Assembly: GCF_011046535.1 (NCBI RefSeq) | Contig: NZ_CP049257.1 | Location: forward strand, 2,046,001 to 2,110,000 | Source of the DNA: Nocardioides anomalus | GTDB taxonomy: Bacteria > Actinomycetota > Actinomycetes > Propionibacteriales > Nocardioidaceae | Reading direction: 5' to 3' | DNA: 64,000 bases | The notes under the pieces: model-generated | Database searches by the model: none | Seen by the model: the letters and a program-made list of their open reading frames with translations, nothing else | Told to the model about the DNA's origin: nothing | In this document: positions 23,988-32,017 of the stretch, in pieces | Numbering within the stretch: the stretch's first letter is position 1 | How the letters are laid out: each line of letters starts with the position of its first letter | Made by a program: the position numbers and the translations under genes

Positions 23988-24713
23988 GTGACGCAGGAGA
24001 GTGAGCCGCAGGCCCGGTCGGTGCTGGTCACCGGCGGCAGCCGGGGGATCGGACGAGCCATCGCCGAGGCCTTCGTGGCCCAGGGCGACCGGGTCGCGGT
24101 GACCAGTCGTGGCGGCGGCGCCCCGGCGGGTGCGCTGGACCTGACCTGCGACATCACCGACCCCGCGCAGGTCGAGGCGGCGTTCGCGGCCGCCGAGGAG
24201 GCGCACGGACCGGTCGAGGTCCTGGTGGCCAACGCCGGGATCACCAAGGACACCCTGCTGCTGCGGATGTCCGAGGACGACTGGTCCACGGTGATCGACA
24301 CCAACCTCACCGCGTCGTACCGGCTGGCCAAGCGGGCCTCCAAGGGCATGCTGCGGCTGCGGCGCGGGCGCATCGTCTTCATCTCCTCCGTGGTCGGGCT
24401 GCTGGGCAACCCCGGCCAGGTCAACTACGCGGCCAGCAAGGCGGGCCTGGTGGGCATGGCGCGCTCGATCGCGCGGGAGCTGGGCTCACGCTCGATCACG
24501 GCGAACGTCGTCGCGCCGGGCTTCGTGGAGACCGACATGACCGCCGAGCTCACCGACGAGCAGCAGGCGGCGATCAAGGCCAGCGTGCCGCTCCAGCGGT
24601 ACGCCTCGCCGCAGGAGGTCGCCTCCGCGGTGACCTGGCTGGCGAGCGACGGCGCGGCGTACGTCACCGGGGCGGTCGTCCCGGTCGACGGTGGACTCGG
24701 AATGGGGCACTGA
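23988..24713 (+). CDS. fabG: FabG/MabA, 3-oxoacyl-ACP reductase
   Basis: 241 residues. This NADPH-dependent SDR reduces 3-oxoacyl-ACP in fatty acid elongation. The cofactor loop is TGGSRGIG near residue 16, NAG near 82, the catalytic Tyr147 and Lys151 are in NYAASKAGL, and the C-terminus ends with VPVDGGLGMGH. fabI follows after a 1-nt gap, the same mabA-inhA order as in mycobacteria, so the pair is the elongation module. GTG at 23988 is 7 nt after TAGCGT (23975-23980). Confidence 0.93.
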   Translation: MTQESEPQARSVLVTGGSRGIGRAIAEAFVAQGDRVAVTSRGGGAPAGALDLTCDITDPAQVEAAFAAAEEAHGPVEVLVANAGITKDTLLLRMSEDDWSTVIDTNLTASYRLAKRASKGMLRLRRGRIVFISSVVGLLGNPGQVNYAASKAGLVGMARSIARELGSRSITANVVAPGFVETDMTAELTDEQQAAIKASVPLQRYASPQEVASAVTWLASDGAAYVTGAVVPVDGGLGMGH

Positions 24714-24714
24714 G

Positions 24715-25497
24715 ATGAGCGGCATCCTCGACGGCAAGCGGATCCTGGTCACGGGCGTGACCATGGACAGCTCGATCGCGTTCGCGGCGGCGAAGTTCGC
24801 GCAGGAGCAGGGCGCGACCGTGCTGATCTCCAACTTCGGCCGTGCGCTGGGCATCACCCGGCGCATCGCCAAGCGGCTGCCGACCGAGCCGCCCGTGCTC
24901 GAGCTGGACGTGACCGACCAGGCGCACCTGGACGGGCTGGCCGACCAGGTGCGCGAGCACCTGGGCGAGGGGGCCAGCCTGGACGGCGTGCTGCACTCGA
25001 TCGCCTACGGCAACCCGGAGACGCTGCTGGGCGGCAAGTTCCTGGGCGGGCCGTGGGAGGACGTCGCGCAGTCCTTCCAGGTCTCGGCCTACTCGCTCAT
25101 GTCGCTGACCCAGGCCTGCCGGCCGCTGCTGTCCTCCGGCGCCTCGATCGTGGGCCTCACCTTCGACGCGACCGTCGCGTGGCCGGCGTACGACTGGATG
25201 GGTGTGGCCAAGGCCGGGCTCGAGTCGACCTCGCGCTACCTGGCCCGCGACCTGGGGCCCGAGGGGATCCGGGTCAACCTGGTCTCCGCCGGGCCGCTGC
25301 GCTCGCTGGCGGCCAAGGCCATCCCGGGCTTCAGCGACCTCGAGGACATGTGGGGCTCGCGCGCGCCGCTGGGCTGGGACAACACCGACCTGGAGCCGAC
25401 CGCCAAGGCCATCGGCGCCCTGCTCTCGGACCTGTTCCCGGCCACGACCGGAGAGATCATCCACGTCGACGGCGGCTTCCACGCGATGGGTGCCTGA
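24715..25497 (+). CDS. fabI: FabI/InhA, enoyl-ACP reductase
   Basis: 260 residues. It catalyses the last reductive step of fatty acid elongation with NADH and belongs to the InhA-type SDRs with the wider-spaced active site: Tyr159 and Lys166 in YDWMGVAKAGLES (Y-x6-K). The start MSGILDGKRILVTGVTMDSSIAF resembles InhA (GKRILVSGIITDSSIAF). The Ser/Gly-rich SAGPLRSLAAKAIPGF region is the substrate loop. It lies 1 nt behind fabG. InhA is the isoniazid/triclosan target in mycobacteria; sensitivity here cannot be judged. Confidence 0.93.
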   Translation: MSGILDGKRILVTGVTMDSSIAFAAAKFAQEQGATVLISNFGRALGITRRIAKRLPTEPPVLELDVTDQAHLDGLADQVREHLGEGASLDGVLHSIAYGNPETLLGGKFLGGPWEDVAQSFQVSAYSLMSLTQACRPLLSSGASIVGLTFDATVAWPAYDWMGVAKAGLESTSRYLARDLGPEGIRVNLVSAGPLRSLAAKAIPGFSDLEDMWGSRAPLGWDNTDLEPTAKAIGALLSDLFPATTGEIIHVDGGFHAMGA

Positions 25498-25528
25498 GCC
25501 ACCGCGAGACTTGGGTAACGTCCCCCGC

Positions 25529-27268
25529 GTGGCAGACGCACCCGGGTCCCTGGTCGAGCTGCGGGTGCTGGAGGGGCCGAACCTCTACTTCCCGCGCGCC
25601 GCGATCAAGCTGACGCTCGACATCAGCGGGCTGGCCGCCGTGCCGGAGGACACCGCGCGCCGGTTCGCGGCCCGGATCGGGCTGCGCAACGCGCGGCCGG
25701 GGGCACCGGACTCGGGGTTCCGCCAGCGGTTCGCGCTGCGAGCGGTGGGCCGGCTGGTGCGCGCGATCACCGCCGAGTCGGGCGCGACCCGCCTCGCCGT
25801 CCGGGTCCGGCCGACCAGCGACCCGCACCGGATCGTGGTGGCCTACCCCTGGGTGCACCGCAACCGCGCCCAGGTCATGGGTACGGCGATCGCGGAGGTC
25901 CTCGACGCCATCCCCGGTGGGGACACCGACCGGGTCGTCGACGAGGTGGCGGCTCGCGTGGCCGCCGCCGAGCCGGGCGCCAAGCCGCACACCCTGACCC
26001 CGCGGATCCCGGTGGTGGCGGTGACCGGCACCAACGGCAAGACCACCACCTCGCGCATGATCGCCCACATCGCCCGGGCCGACGGCCGGCACGTGGGCTG
26101 GTCGAGCACCGACGGGATCTACGTCGACGGCGAGCTGGTCGAGGCCGGCGACTACTCCGGTCCCTCGGGCGCCGGCCGGGTCCTGGCCCAGCCGGGCGTG
26201 CAGCTCGCGGTGACCGAGACCGCCCGTGGCGGCATCCTGCTCAAGGGCATCGGGGTGGCCCGCAACGACGTCTCGGTGGTCACCAACGTCACCGCCGACC
26301 ACCTGGGGCTGCACGGCATCGACACCCTCGAGCAGCTCGCCGAGGTCAAGAGCGTGGTCCCCAAGATCACCCGCAGGAGCGGCTGGGCGGTGCTGAACGG
26401 CGACGACCCACGGGTGCTGGCCATGCGCGCGGTGATCAAGGCGCAGCCGTGGGTCTTCTCGCGCGACCCGGACGCGCCGGCGATCCGGGTGGTGCTCGAC
26501 GACGGCGGTCGGGCGACAACGGTCATCGACGGCTGGATCTCGGTGCTCGCGCCGAACGCCGATCCCGACCCGCTCGTGGAGCTCGTGGACGTGCCGATGA
26601 CCCTGTCCGGGCTGTCCCGGTTCAACGTCGAGAACGCCTTGGCCGCCGCCTCGGCCGCGCTGGCCGTCGGCATCCCGCGCGACCGGGTGGTCGAGGGGCT
26701 CCGGACCTTCGAGCCCGGCCCGGAGCACAACTGGGGCCGGCTGAACATCTTCTCGGTGCCGCGCACCGGCGGCGCGGCGACGGTGATCATCGACAACGCC
26801 CACAACGAGGCCAGCCTGGAGTCGCTCACCGAGGTGGCGGCCGGGCTGCGGGCACCGGGCGGGCGCCTGTTGCTCGGCCTCGGCGCGGTGGGCGACCGGA
26901 CCGAGGAGCTGACCGAGGCCCTCGGCGAGATCGGCGCCCGCGCGGCTGACGTCGTGGCCATCGGGCACAAGAAGAAGTACCTCCGCGGCCGCACCGAGGA
27001 GGAGCTCGAGGAGCTGCTGCGCGCCGGGGCCGCCCGCGTCGGCGTGACCGACGTGCCGGCGTACCCCACCGAGGTGGACTGCCTGGCCGCCCTGGTCGGC
27101 CAGTCCCTGCCCGGCGACGTGATCGCGCTGATGACGCACGCCGAGCACCACGCGGTCTTCGCCTGGCTCGAGGAGCACGGCGCGACCGTGGACAGCCCGG
27201 ACGTCCTGCGCGAGAAGGTCCGGGCCGCCCGGGCTCAGGACTCGGGGGCGGCCTCCGCCGGCACGTAG
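25529..27268 (+). CDS. CphA-related Mur ligase without ATP-grasp domain
   Basis: 579 residues. The first ~160 residues (LRVLEGPNLYFPRAAIKLTL onward) recall the CphA N-terminal domain but skip the ATP-grasp part, and the protein goes straight to a Mur ligase domain with P-loop GTNGKTTTSRMI near residue 168, the same 12 residues as in CphA next door. NVTADHLGLHGIDTLEQLAEVK also parallels the CphA stretch. NxxHN-like IIDNAHNEASLE marks the C-terminal Mur domain. It probably joins an amino acid to a peptide or polymer with ATP. The GTG lies 7 nt after TAACGT (25516-25521). The last 34 bp overlap the convergent cphA. Confidence 0.75.
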   Translation: MADAPGSLVELRVLEGPNLYFPRAAIKLTLDISGLAAVPEDTARRFAARIGLRNARPGAPDSGFRQRFALRAVGRLVRAITAESGATRLAVRVRPTSDPHRIVVAYPWVHRNRAQVMGTAIAEVLDAIPGGDTDRVVDEVAARVAAAEPGAKPHTLTPRIPVVAVTGTNGKTTTSRMIAHIARADGRHVGWSSTDGIYVDGELVEAGDYSGPSGAGRVLAQPGVQLAVTETARGGILLKGIGVARNDVSVVTNVTADHLGLHGIDTLEQLAEVKSVVPKITRRSGWAVLNGDDPRVLAMRAVIKAQPWVFSRDPDAPAIRVVLDDGGRATTVIDGWISVLAPNADPDPLVELVDVPMTLSGLSRFNVENALAAASAALAVGIPRDRVVEGLRTFEPGPEHNWGRLNIFSVPRTGGAATVIIDNAHNEASLESLTEVAAGLRAPGGRLLLGLGAVGDRTEELTEALGEIGARAADVVAIGHKKKYLRGRTEEELEELLRAGAARVGVTDVPAYPTEVDCLAALVGQSLPGDVIALMTHAEHHAVFAWLEEHGATVDSPDVLREKVRAARAQDSGAASAGT

Positions 27269-30015
27269 TCCGGGTCGGCGGCCGGGTTGTCGGGGCTGAC
27301 GCCGGCGCCGGCCTGGGCCTGCGGGCTCCAGTTCTCCAGCTCGGTCATGACCGCGGCGTGCTTGTCGACGCAGATGACCAGCAGGTCGCCCGCGTTGGCC
27401 CGGCTCATGGCGTGGCGCACGGCGTCGATCTCGTCGAGCGCCTCCTCGACCTGCTTGCAGCGCGCGCCGTCAGCCATGGACTTCTGCACACCCTCGGAGA
27501 TGAGCCCGGCCACCTCGCCGCGGGCGCGGCCGCGGGAGTGGGCGTCCTCGCGGACGATGACCACGTCGAAATGCTTGGCCGCCTCGAGCCCGAGGTCCAC
27601 CATGTCCTGGTCGCGGCGGTCGCCCGCGGTGGCGACGATGCCGATGCGCGAGGGCCGGGCCAGCTCGTGCGAGGTCTCCAGCGAGTCGCCGAGCCGGTCC
27701 ACGAAGTCGCCGAGCGCGACCATGCCGGGCGCGTTGTGGCAGTAGTCGACGATGACGTTGACGCCGTTCACCTCGACCTCGTTGAGGCGGCCCGGTGCGA
27801 GGTAGTAGTTGGTCGAGAACGACCGCAGGCCCTGGCGGATGTCGTGCAGGGGCGCCCCGGCCGCGAACGCCGCCGCGGCCGCCGCGAGGGCGTTCTGGAC
27901 GTTCATCCGGGCCCGGCCGCTGAACGTCGCCGGCAGCAGGTGGGTCCAGGCCAGCTGCATCTCGCGCGGACCGTGCTTGACCACGATCATCTCGCCGCGC
28001 TCCGACGGGTTGAGCACGAGCGCCTTGCCCCCGCGGCGGCAGTGCGCGTCGATCATGTCGCGGGTCTCGGTGCCGGGCTCCTCCATGGAGAACCACACGA
28101 CCTGGCCCGAGCAGCGCCGCCGCATCTCGCGCACGAGCGGGTCGTCGGCGTTGAGCACCGCGTGGCCGTCGCGCGGCACCGCCTCGACGATCACGGCCTT
28201 GACGTCGGCGAGCTGCTCGACGGTGTCGATGCCGCGCAGCCCCAGGTGGTCGGGCTGGACGTTGAGCACGACGGCGACGTCGTTGCGCTCGTAGCCCAGG
28301 CCCTCGCGCAGGATGCCGCCGCGGGCGACCTCGAAGACCGCGAAGTCGACGCGGGGGTTCTGCAGGACCATCCGCGCGGAGCGGGGACCGGAGGAGTCGG
28401 CCCGGATGACCAGGCGCTCGTCGATGACGACGCCGTCGGTCGAGGTCATGCCGACCTTGCGGCCCATGCCCTTGAAGATGTGGCTGATCATCCGGCTGGT
28501 CGTCGTCTTGCCGTTGGTGCCGGTGACGGCCACGATCGGGATCCGCGACTGCGAGCCCGGCGGGAACAGCATGTCGACGACCGGCTTGGCGATGAACTGC
28601 GGCTCGCCGATGGTCGGGTGGGTGTGCATGCGGAAGCCCGGCGCGGCGTTCACCTCGCAGATCGCGCCGCCGGTCTCGCGGACCGGCTCGGTGATGTCAG
28701 GACAGATGAAGTCGATGCCGGCGATGTCCAGGCCGACCATGCGGGCGGCCTCCTCGGCGATCTCGACGTTCTCGGGGTGGGCCTCGAAGGTGCGGTCGAT
28801 GGAGATGCCGCCGGTCGACATGTTGCCCGTGAGCGCGAGCTTGACCATCTGGCCCTCGGGCGGGACGTCGGTCATCTCGAAGCCCTGCTCGCGGACCAGC
28901 TCGACCGCGGCGTCGTTGACCGCGATGCGGGTCAGCACCTTCTCGTGGCCCACGCCGCGGCGCGGGTCGGCGTTCGCGGTGTCGACGAGCTGCTCGATGG
29001 TCGAGGTGCCGTCGCCGGTCACCGACGCGGGCACCCGCTCGGCGATCGCGGCGACCCGCCCGTCGATGATGAGGCAGCGGTAGTCCTTGCCGGTGATGAA
29101 CGACTCGACCACCAGCACGCCGCGGCGCGACTCTCCCTGCGCCACCGGGAACGCCTCGCGCACCTCGGCCTCGTCCTGCAGGTCCAGCATCACCCCGCGG
29201 CCGTGGTTGCCGTCCAGCGGCTTGATCACCACGGGGTAGCCGATCCGGTTCGCCGCGCGTACGGCCTGGTCCTCGGTGCGCACCGACTCCTGCTTGGGCA
29301 CCGGCAGGCCGGCCGCGCCGAGCAGGGTGGTGGTGAGGTCCTTGTCGGAGGCGATGTCCACCGCGATCGCGCTGGTCGCCGACGTCATGGTGGCGCGGAT
29401 GCGCTTGGCGTGGACGCCCTGGCCGAGCTGGACCAGGGAGTACTGGTTGAGCCGGATCCAGGGGATGTCGCGGCTGACCGCCTCGTCCAGGATCGCCTGG
29501 GTCGAGGGGCCGAACGCCGTGCGCTGGGCGCGCTTTATGAAGGCCTCGAGCTCGGCGTCCCAGTCGAACTCGGGGTCGGCCTGCACCAGGTGGTTGACCA
29601 GGCGGACGGCGAGCCGGCCGGCGGCCAGGCCGACCTGCTCGTCCTGGTAGCCGTAGATGACGTTGTAGAGGCCGGGCTGGCCCTTGACCCCGCGGGTCTT
29701 GCCGCGCCGTACGTCGTGCCCGACGACCTGCTGCAGCGCGAGCGAGCAGTGCTCGGCCACGTGGCCCAGCCAGGTGCCCTCGTGCAGCCGCTCCACGAAG
29801 CCGCCGCGCTTGCCGCGCGAGCACGAGTGCTCGCGCAGCCCCGGCAGCATCTCGAGCAGGTGGTCGGTGAAGCCGGGGATGGTGTTGGTGGGGAACCGCT
29901 CGAGCGAGCCGAGGTCGACCACGAGCTGGATGGCCCGCTCGTAGGACCACACGTTGGCGCCGCGGTAGACGCGGGTCTCCACGATGGTGAGGTCGGGGGT
30001 GGGTCGCTCGGTCAT
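27235..30015 (-). CDS. cphA: Cyanophycin synthetase CphA
   Basis: 926 residues. It makes cyanophycin (multi-L-arginyl-poly-L-aspartate), a cytoplasmic nitrogen store, by adding Asp then Arg with two ATPs. Order: N-terminal domain (~1-165), ATP-grasp (~215-480, with YPVVIKPLDGNHGRGVMLDL as the ATP-binding strand and CEVNAAPGFRMHTHP at the metal end), then the Mur-ligase domain with GTNGKTTTSRMI near 497 and DYCHNAPGM near 730. All three domains are intact; length is slightly above the usual 870-900 because of an acidic Pro/Ala-rich tail. cphB lies upstream with a 4-bp overlap (ATGA), so synthesis and breakdown enzymes share one transcript. Confidence 0.93.
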   Translation of the reverse strand: MTERPTPDLTIVETRVYRGANVWSYERAIQLVVDLGSLERFPTNTIPGFTDHLLEMLPGLREHSCSRGKRGGFVERLHEGTWLGHVAEHCSLALQQVVGHDVRRGKTRGVKGQPGLYNVIYGYQDEQVGLAAGRLAVRLVNHLVQADPEFDWDAELEAFIKRAQRTAFGPSTQAILDEAVSRDIPWIRLNQYSLVQLGQGVHAKRIRATMTSATSAIAVDIASDKDLTTTLLGAAGLPVPKQESVRTEDQAVRAANRIGYPVVIKPLDGNHGRGVMLDLQDEAEVREAFPVAQGESRRGVLVVESFITGKDYRCLIIDGRVAAIAERVPASVTGDGTSTIEQLVDTANADPRRGVGHEKVLTRIAVNDAAVELVREQGFEMTDVPPEGQMVKLALTGNMSTGGISIDRTFEAHPENVEIAEEAARMVGLDIAGIDFICPDITEPVRETGGAICEVNAAPGFRMHTHPTIGEPQFIAKPVVDMLFPPGSQSRIPIVAVTGTNGKTTTSRMISHIFKGMGRKVGMTSTDGVVIDERLVIRADSSGPRSARMVLQNPRVDFAVFEVARGGILREGLGYERNDVAVVLNVQPDHLGLRGIDTVEQLADVKAVIVEAVPRDGHAVLNADDPLVREMRRRCSGQVVWFSMEEPGTETRDMIDAHCRRGGKALVLNPSERGEMIVVKHGPREMQLAWTHLLPATFSGRARMNVQNALAAAAAAFAAGAPLHDIRQGLRSFSTNYYLAPGRLNEVEVNGVNVIVDYCHNAPGMVALGDFVDRLGDSLETSHELARPSRIGIVATAGDRRDQDMVDLGLEAAKHFDVVIVREDAHSRGRARGEVAGLISEGVQKSMADGARCKQVEEALDEIDAVRHAMSRANAGDLLVICVDKHAAVMTELENWSPQAQAGAGVSPDNPAADPDYVPAEAAPES

Positions 30016-31001
30016 GCGTCGGCTCCGTCCTGTCGGTCGTGCTCTGCGTACTCGCCGTACTCGACGTCCTCCGGTGGCCGGCGCTTGCGCCGCAGCCGGC
30101 GCCGCAGCGCGCCGGGGGAGGCGTCGGCGGCGGCGATGTCGCGGGCCATCTGGCTCAGGTCGCGGCCGGCCTCGGCGAGCTCCTTGGCCTCCAGCGGGTC
30201 GACCCTGGGGTCCGGCGTCAGCAGCGTGCGGGTGGTGAGGTCGAAGCGGGTTCCCGACGGCAGCACGTGCAGGACCACCCCACTGGCCAGCAGGGGCGCC
30301 GCGCGCCCGGCGTCGAAGGCGTTCGTGGTGATCCGGCTCGGGTCCAGGATCGTCACCGCGCCGCGCCCGATCACGCTGAGCACGTCCTCGGTCACCACCG
30401 CCGCGGTGTCCTCGTCGACCCCGATGCCCAGCAGCTGCGGCGACTGCGCGACCAGCATGAGCAGGCGCCCGTAGCGGTTGCGCTGCTCGAAGTGCTGGTC
30501 GATGATCACGCCCTGCAGCAGCCCCAGACCCGCCGCCATCTGCGTCATCCGCTGCTTGGGCGTGCTGCCGCCCACGCCCATGGCGATCATGTGGCTGGAC
30601 TGGATGGACGCGCCGGCCGACGTGCCGCCCACGACCGCGCCGCGCTGGTGAGCCGCGAGGATCGCGTCCCCGACCGGCGTACCGCAGATGATCGCGCTGA
30701 GCTTGAGCTGGTTGCCCCCGGTCATGAACACGCCCGTGGCCTTGCCGAGCTCCTCGACGAGGTCGGCGTCGTGGGCCTCGTCGCGGTTCTCGGGGCGTAC
30801 GGCGACCACCTCCGCTGCGCCCTCCGCGCGGAACAGCGCGTCGTACACCTCGACGATCTCGTCGCCCAGGCTCGACGCCGTCGGCAGCACCGCGATCCGC
30901 GCCTCCGGCCCGCCCGCCGCGGCCACGAACTCCTTCAGCACGCGACGCTTGCGGAGCTTGTCCTCAGCGCCGCCGATGATCATCAGTGGTCCGGAGGGCA
31001 C
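30012..31001 (-). CDS. cphB: Cyanophycinase CphB
   Basis: 329 residues. It is a serine-type exopeptidase that releases beta-Asp-Arg dipeptides from cyanophycin. The nucleophile is Ser near residue 128 in VGGTSAGASIQ, and DQHFEQRNRYGRLL near 184 carries the conserved His/Gln/Arg substrate pocket. The N-terminal GGAEDKLRKR block is typical. The C-terminal ~70 residues are an added basic/acidic tail. GTG at 31001 follows TAGGGT (minus strand 31014-31009) by 7 nt, the likely leaderless promoter of the cphB-cphA operon. No beta-Asp-Arg dipeptidase gene is in view. Confidence 0.92.
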   Translation of the reverse strand: MPSGPLMIIGGAEDKLRKRRVLKEFVAAAGGPEARIAVLPTASSLGDEIVEVYDALFRAEGAAEVVAVRPENRDEAHDADLVEELGKATGVFMTGGNQLKLSAIICGTPVGDAILAAHQRGAVVGGTSAGASIQSSHMIAMGVGGSTPKQRMTQMAAGLGLLQGVIIDQHFEQRNRYGRLLMLVAQSPQLLGIGVDEDTAAVVTEDVLSVIGRGAVTILDPSRITTNAFDAGRAAPLLASGVVLHVLPSGTRFDLTTRTLLTPDPRVDPLEAKELAEAGRDLSQMARDIAAADASPGALRRRLRRKRRPPEDVEYGEYAEHDRQDGADA

Positions 31002-31051
31002 ACCGCTCACCCTAGGGCCAAGGCTCAGACGGCCGTGGCACACTCCTGGCC

Positions 31052-31558
31052 GTGAGCGACCCCAGGACCCTGGTGATCATCCGCCACGCCAAGGCCGAGC
31101 AGTCCGGCGCGAGCGACTTCGACCGGCAGCTGACCGACCGTGGCCTCGTCGACGCCGCCCAGGCCGGCGAGTGGCTGGCCGCCCGCGGCGTCGAGCCCGA
31201 CCAGGCCCTGGTGTCCGCCGCCGTGCGCACCCAGCAGACCTGGGAAGCGGTCAACGACGCCGCCGGCTGGGACCTCGAGGCCACCACCGAGGACTCGCTC
31301 TACGAGGCCGGCACCGAGACCGCCCTCGACCTGCTCCGCGCCGCCGACGACCACGTCCGCACCCTGGTGGTCGTCGGCCACAACCCGACCATGGGCACGC
31401 TCGCGGCCCTGCTGGACGACGGGAACGGCGACGACGAGGCCGCCAACGAGCTCACCTTGGGCTTCCCCACGTGTGCGGTGGCGGTGCTGGAGTACGACGG
31501 CGAGTGGTCGGACCTCGACGAGGCCTCGGCCAGCGTCATCGGGTACCACCGAGCCTGA
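31052..31558 (+). CDS. Histidine phosphatase family protein (SixA-like)
   Basis: 168 residues of the short phosphohistidine-phosphatase branch. The catalytic RHAKAE motif is at residues ~10-15, and the second His lies in VVVGHNPTM near 109. SixA proteins remove phosphate from phospho-His of signalling proteins; the substrate here is unknown. It is transcribed divergently from the cyanophycin operon, with 50 bp between the starts. CACACT (31039-31044) lies 7 nt before the GTG and could be the -10 box. Confidence 0.85.
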   Translation: MSDPRTLVIIRHAKAEQSGASDFDRQLTDRGLVDAAQAGEWLAARGVEPDQALVSAAVRTQQTWEAVNDAAGWDLEATTEDSLYEAGTETALDLLRAADDHVRTLVVVGHNPTMGTLAALLDDGNGDDEAANELTLGFPTCAVAVLEYDGEWSDLDEASASVIGYHRA

Positions 31559-31598
31559 TGGCCGCGCCTCCGGCACGGCGTGCTCGGCGCGCTCTCAT

Positions 31599-31683
31599 CG
31601 GATGGTGCCGGGCACCACGACCCGGCGCGCTGCGCGCGCAGCACGCACTCCGCACACCGGATCGCGGCACCCGGCGCCATCCG
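31599..31683. repeat. Imperfect 18-bp inverted repeat
   Basis: CGGATGGTGCCGGGCACC at 31599-31616 and GGCACCCGGCGCCATCCG at 31666-31683 are complementary at 15 of 18 positions, with a 49-nt loop. Its function is unknown; it could be the scar of an insertion. Confidence 0.35.
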
Positions 31684-31731
31684 GCGCGCCGACCGTGTCG
31701 CTCGGGTCGGGCCGCCTGAGACCGCTCAGCG

Positions 31732-31944
31732 TTGCCGAGCACCGGCAGTGCCTGGACCCTGTCCGGCCACCCGGAGGTGGGCGAGGAGGCCTTCCTGGCC
31801 GAGCGCGACGCCGACGGAACCTGGGTCCACGTCCGCGCCATCTCCCGCCCCGGCACCTGGTACGCCCGCCTCGGCGGCCCCGCCGGCCGCTTCGCGCAGC
31901 GCCTCGTCACCGAGCGCTACCTCCGCGCCGCCGGACAGCTCTGA
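31732..31944 (+). pseudogene. C-terminal remnant of a DUF1990 family gene
   Basis: About 65 codons read LSGHPEVGEEAFLAERDADG, then RAISRPGTWYARLGGPAGRF and TERYLRAA. This is the conserved C-terminal third of DUF1990 proteins, which are normally ~160-190 residues. The upstream 170 bp contain nothing resembling the missing N-terminal part in any frame. The only start would be a TTG at 31732 with no Shine-Dalgarno sequence. I take it as a decayed gene, not a functional small protein. Confidence 0.55.
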
Positions 31945-32017
31945 GCGTCGACAGCCCTCCGGAGGAGGGAGGCACTCGACTCGACCGGCACGCTCGGCGC
32001 GCCGGGGGCAGGGCCGT

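Larger units (their letters stand above)
31559..32017. other. Gene-poor stretch with decayed sequence
   Basis: 459 bp between the SixA-like gene and the end of serB. It holds only the DUF1990 remnant at 31732-31944 and an imperfect inverted repeat at 31599-31683. Short repeats of GCTCGGCGCG occur at both ends. No other coding or RNA feature is visible. Confidence 0.5.

Noticed and set aside
27358..30474. Plus-strand open frame of 1038 codons opposite cphA
   Set aside because: It mirrors the codon pattern of cphA (His/Asp/Arg/Val/Leu-rich, no family motifs). Several such long antisense frames exist in the window because of high GC.
31599..31683. Transposon end
   Set aside because: The arms are imperfect and close together, no transposase or target duplication is present, and chance palindromes are common at this GC content. 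Kept only as a repeat.
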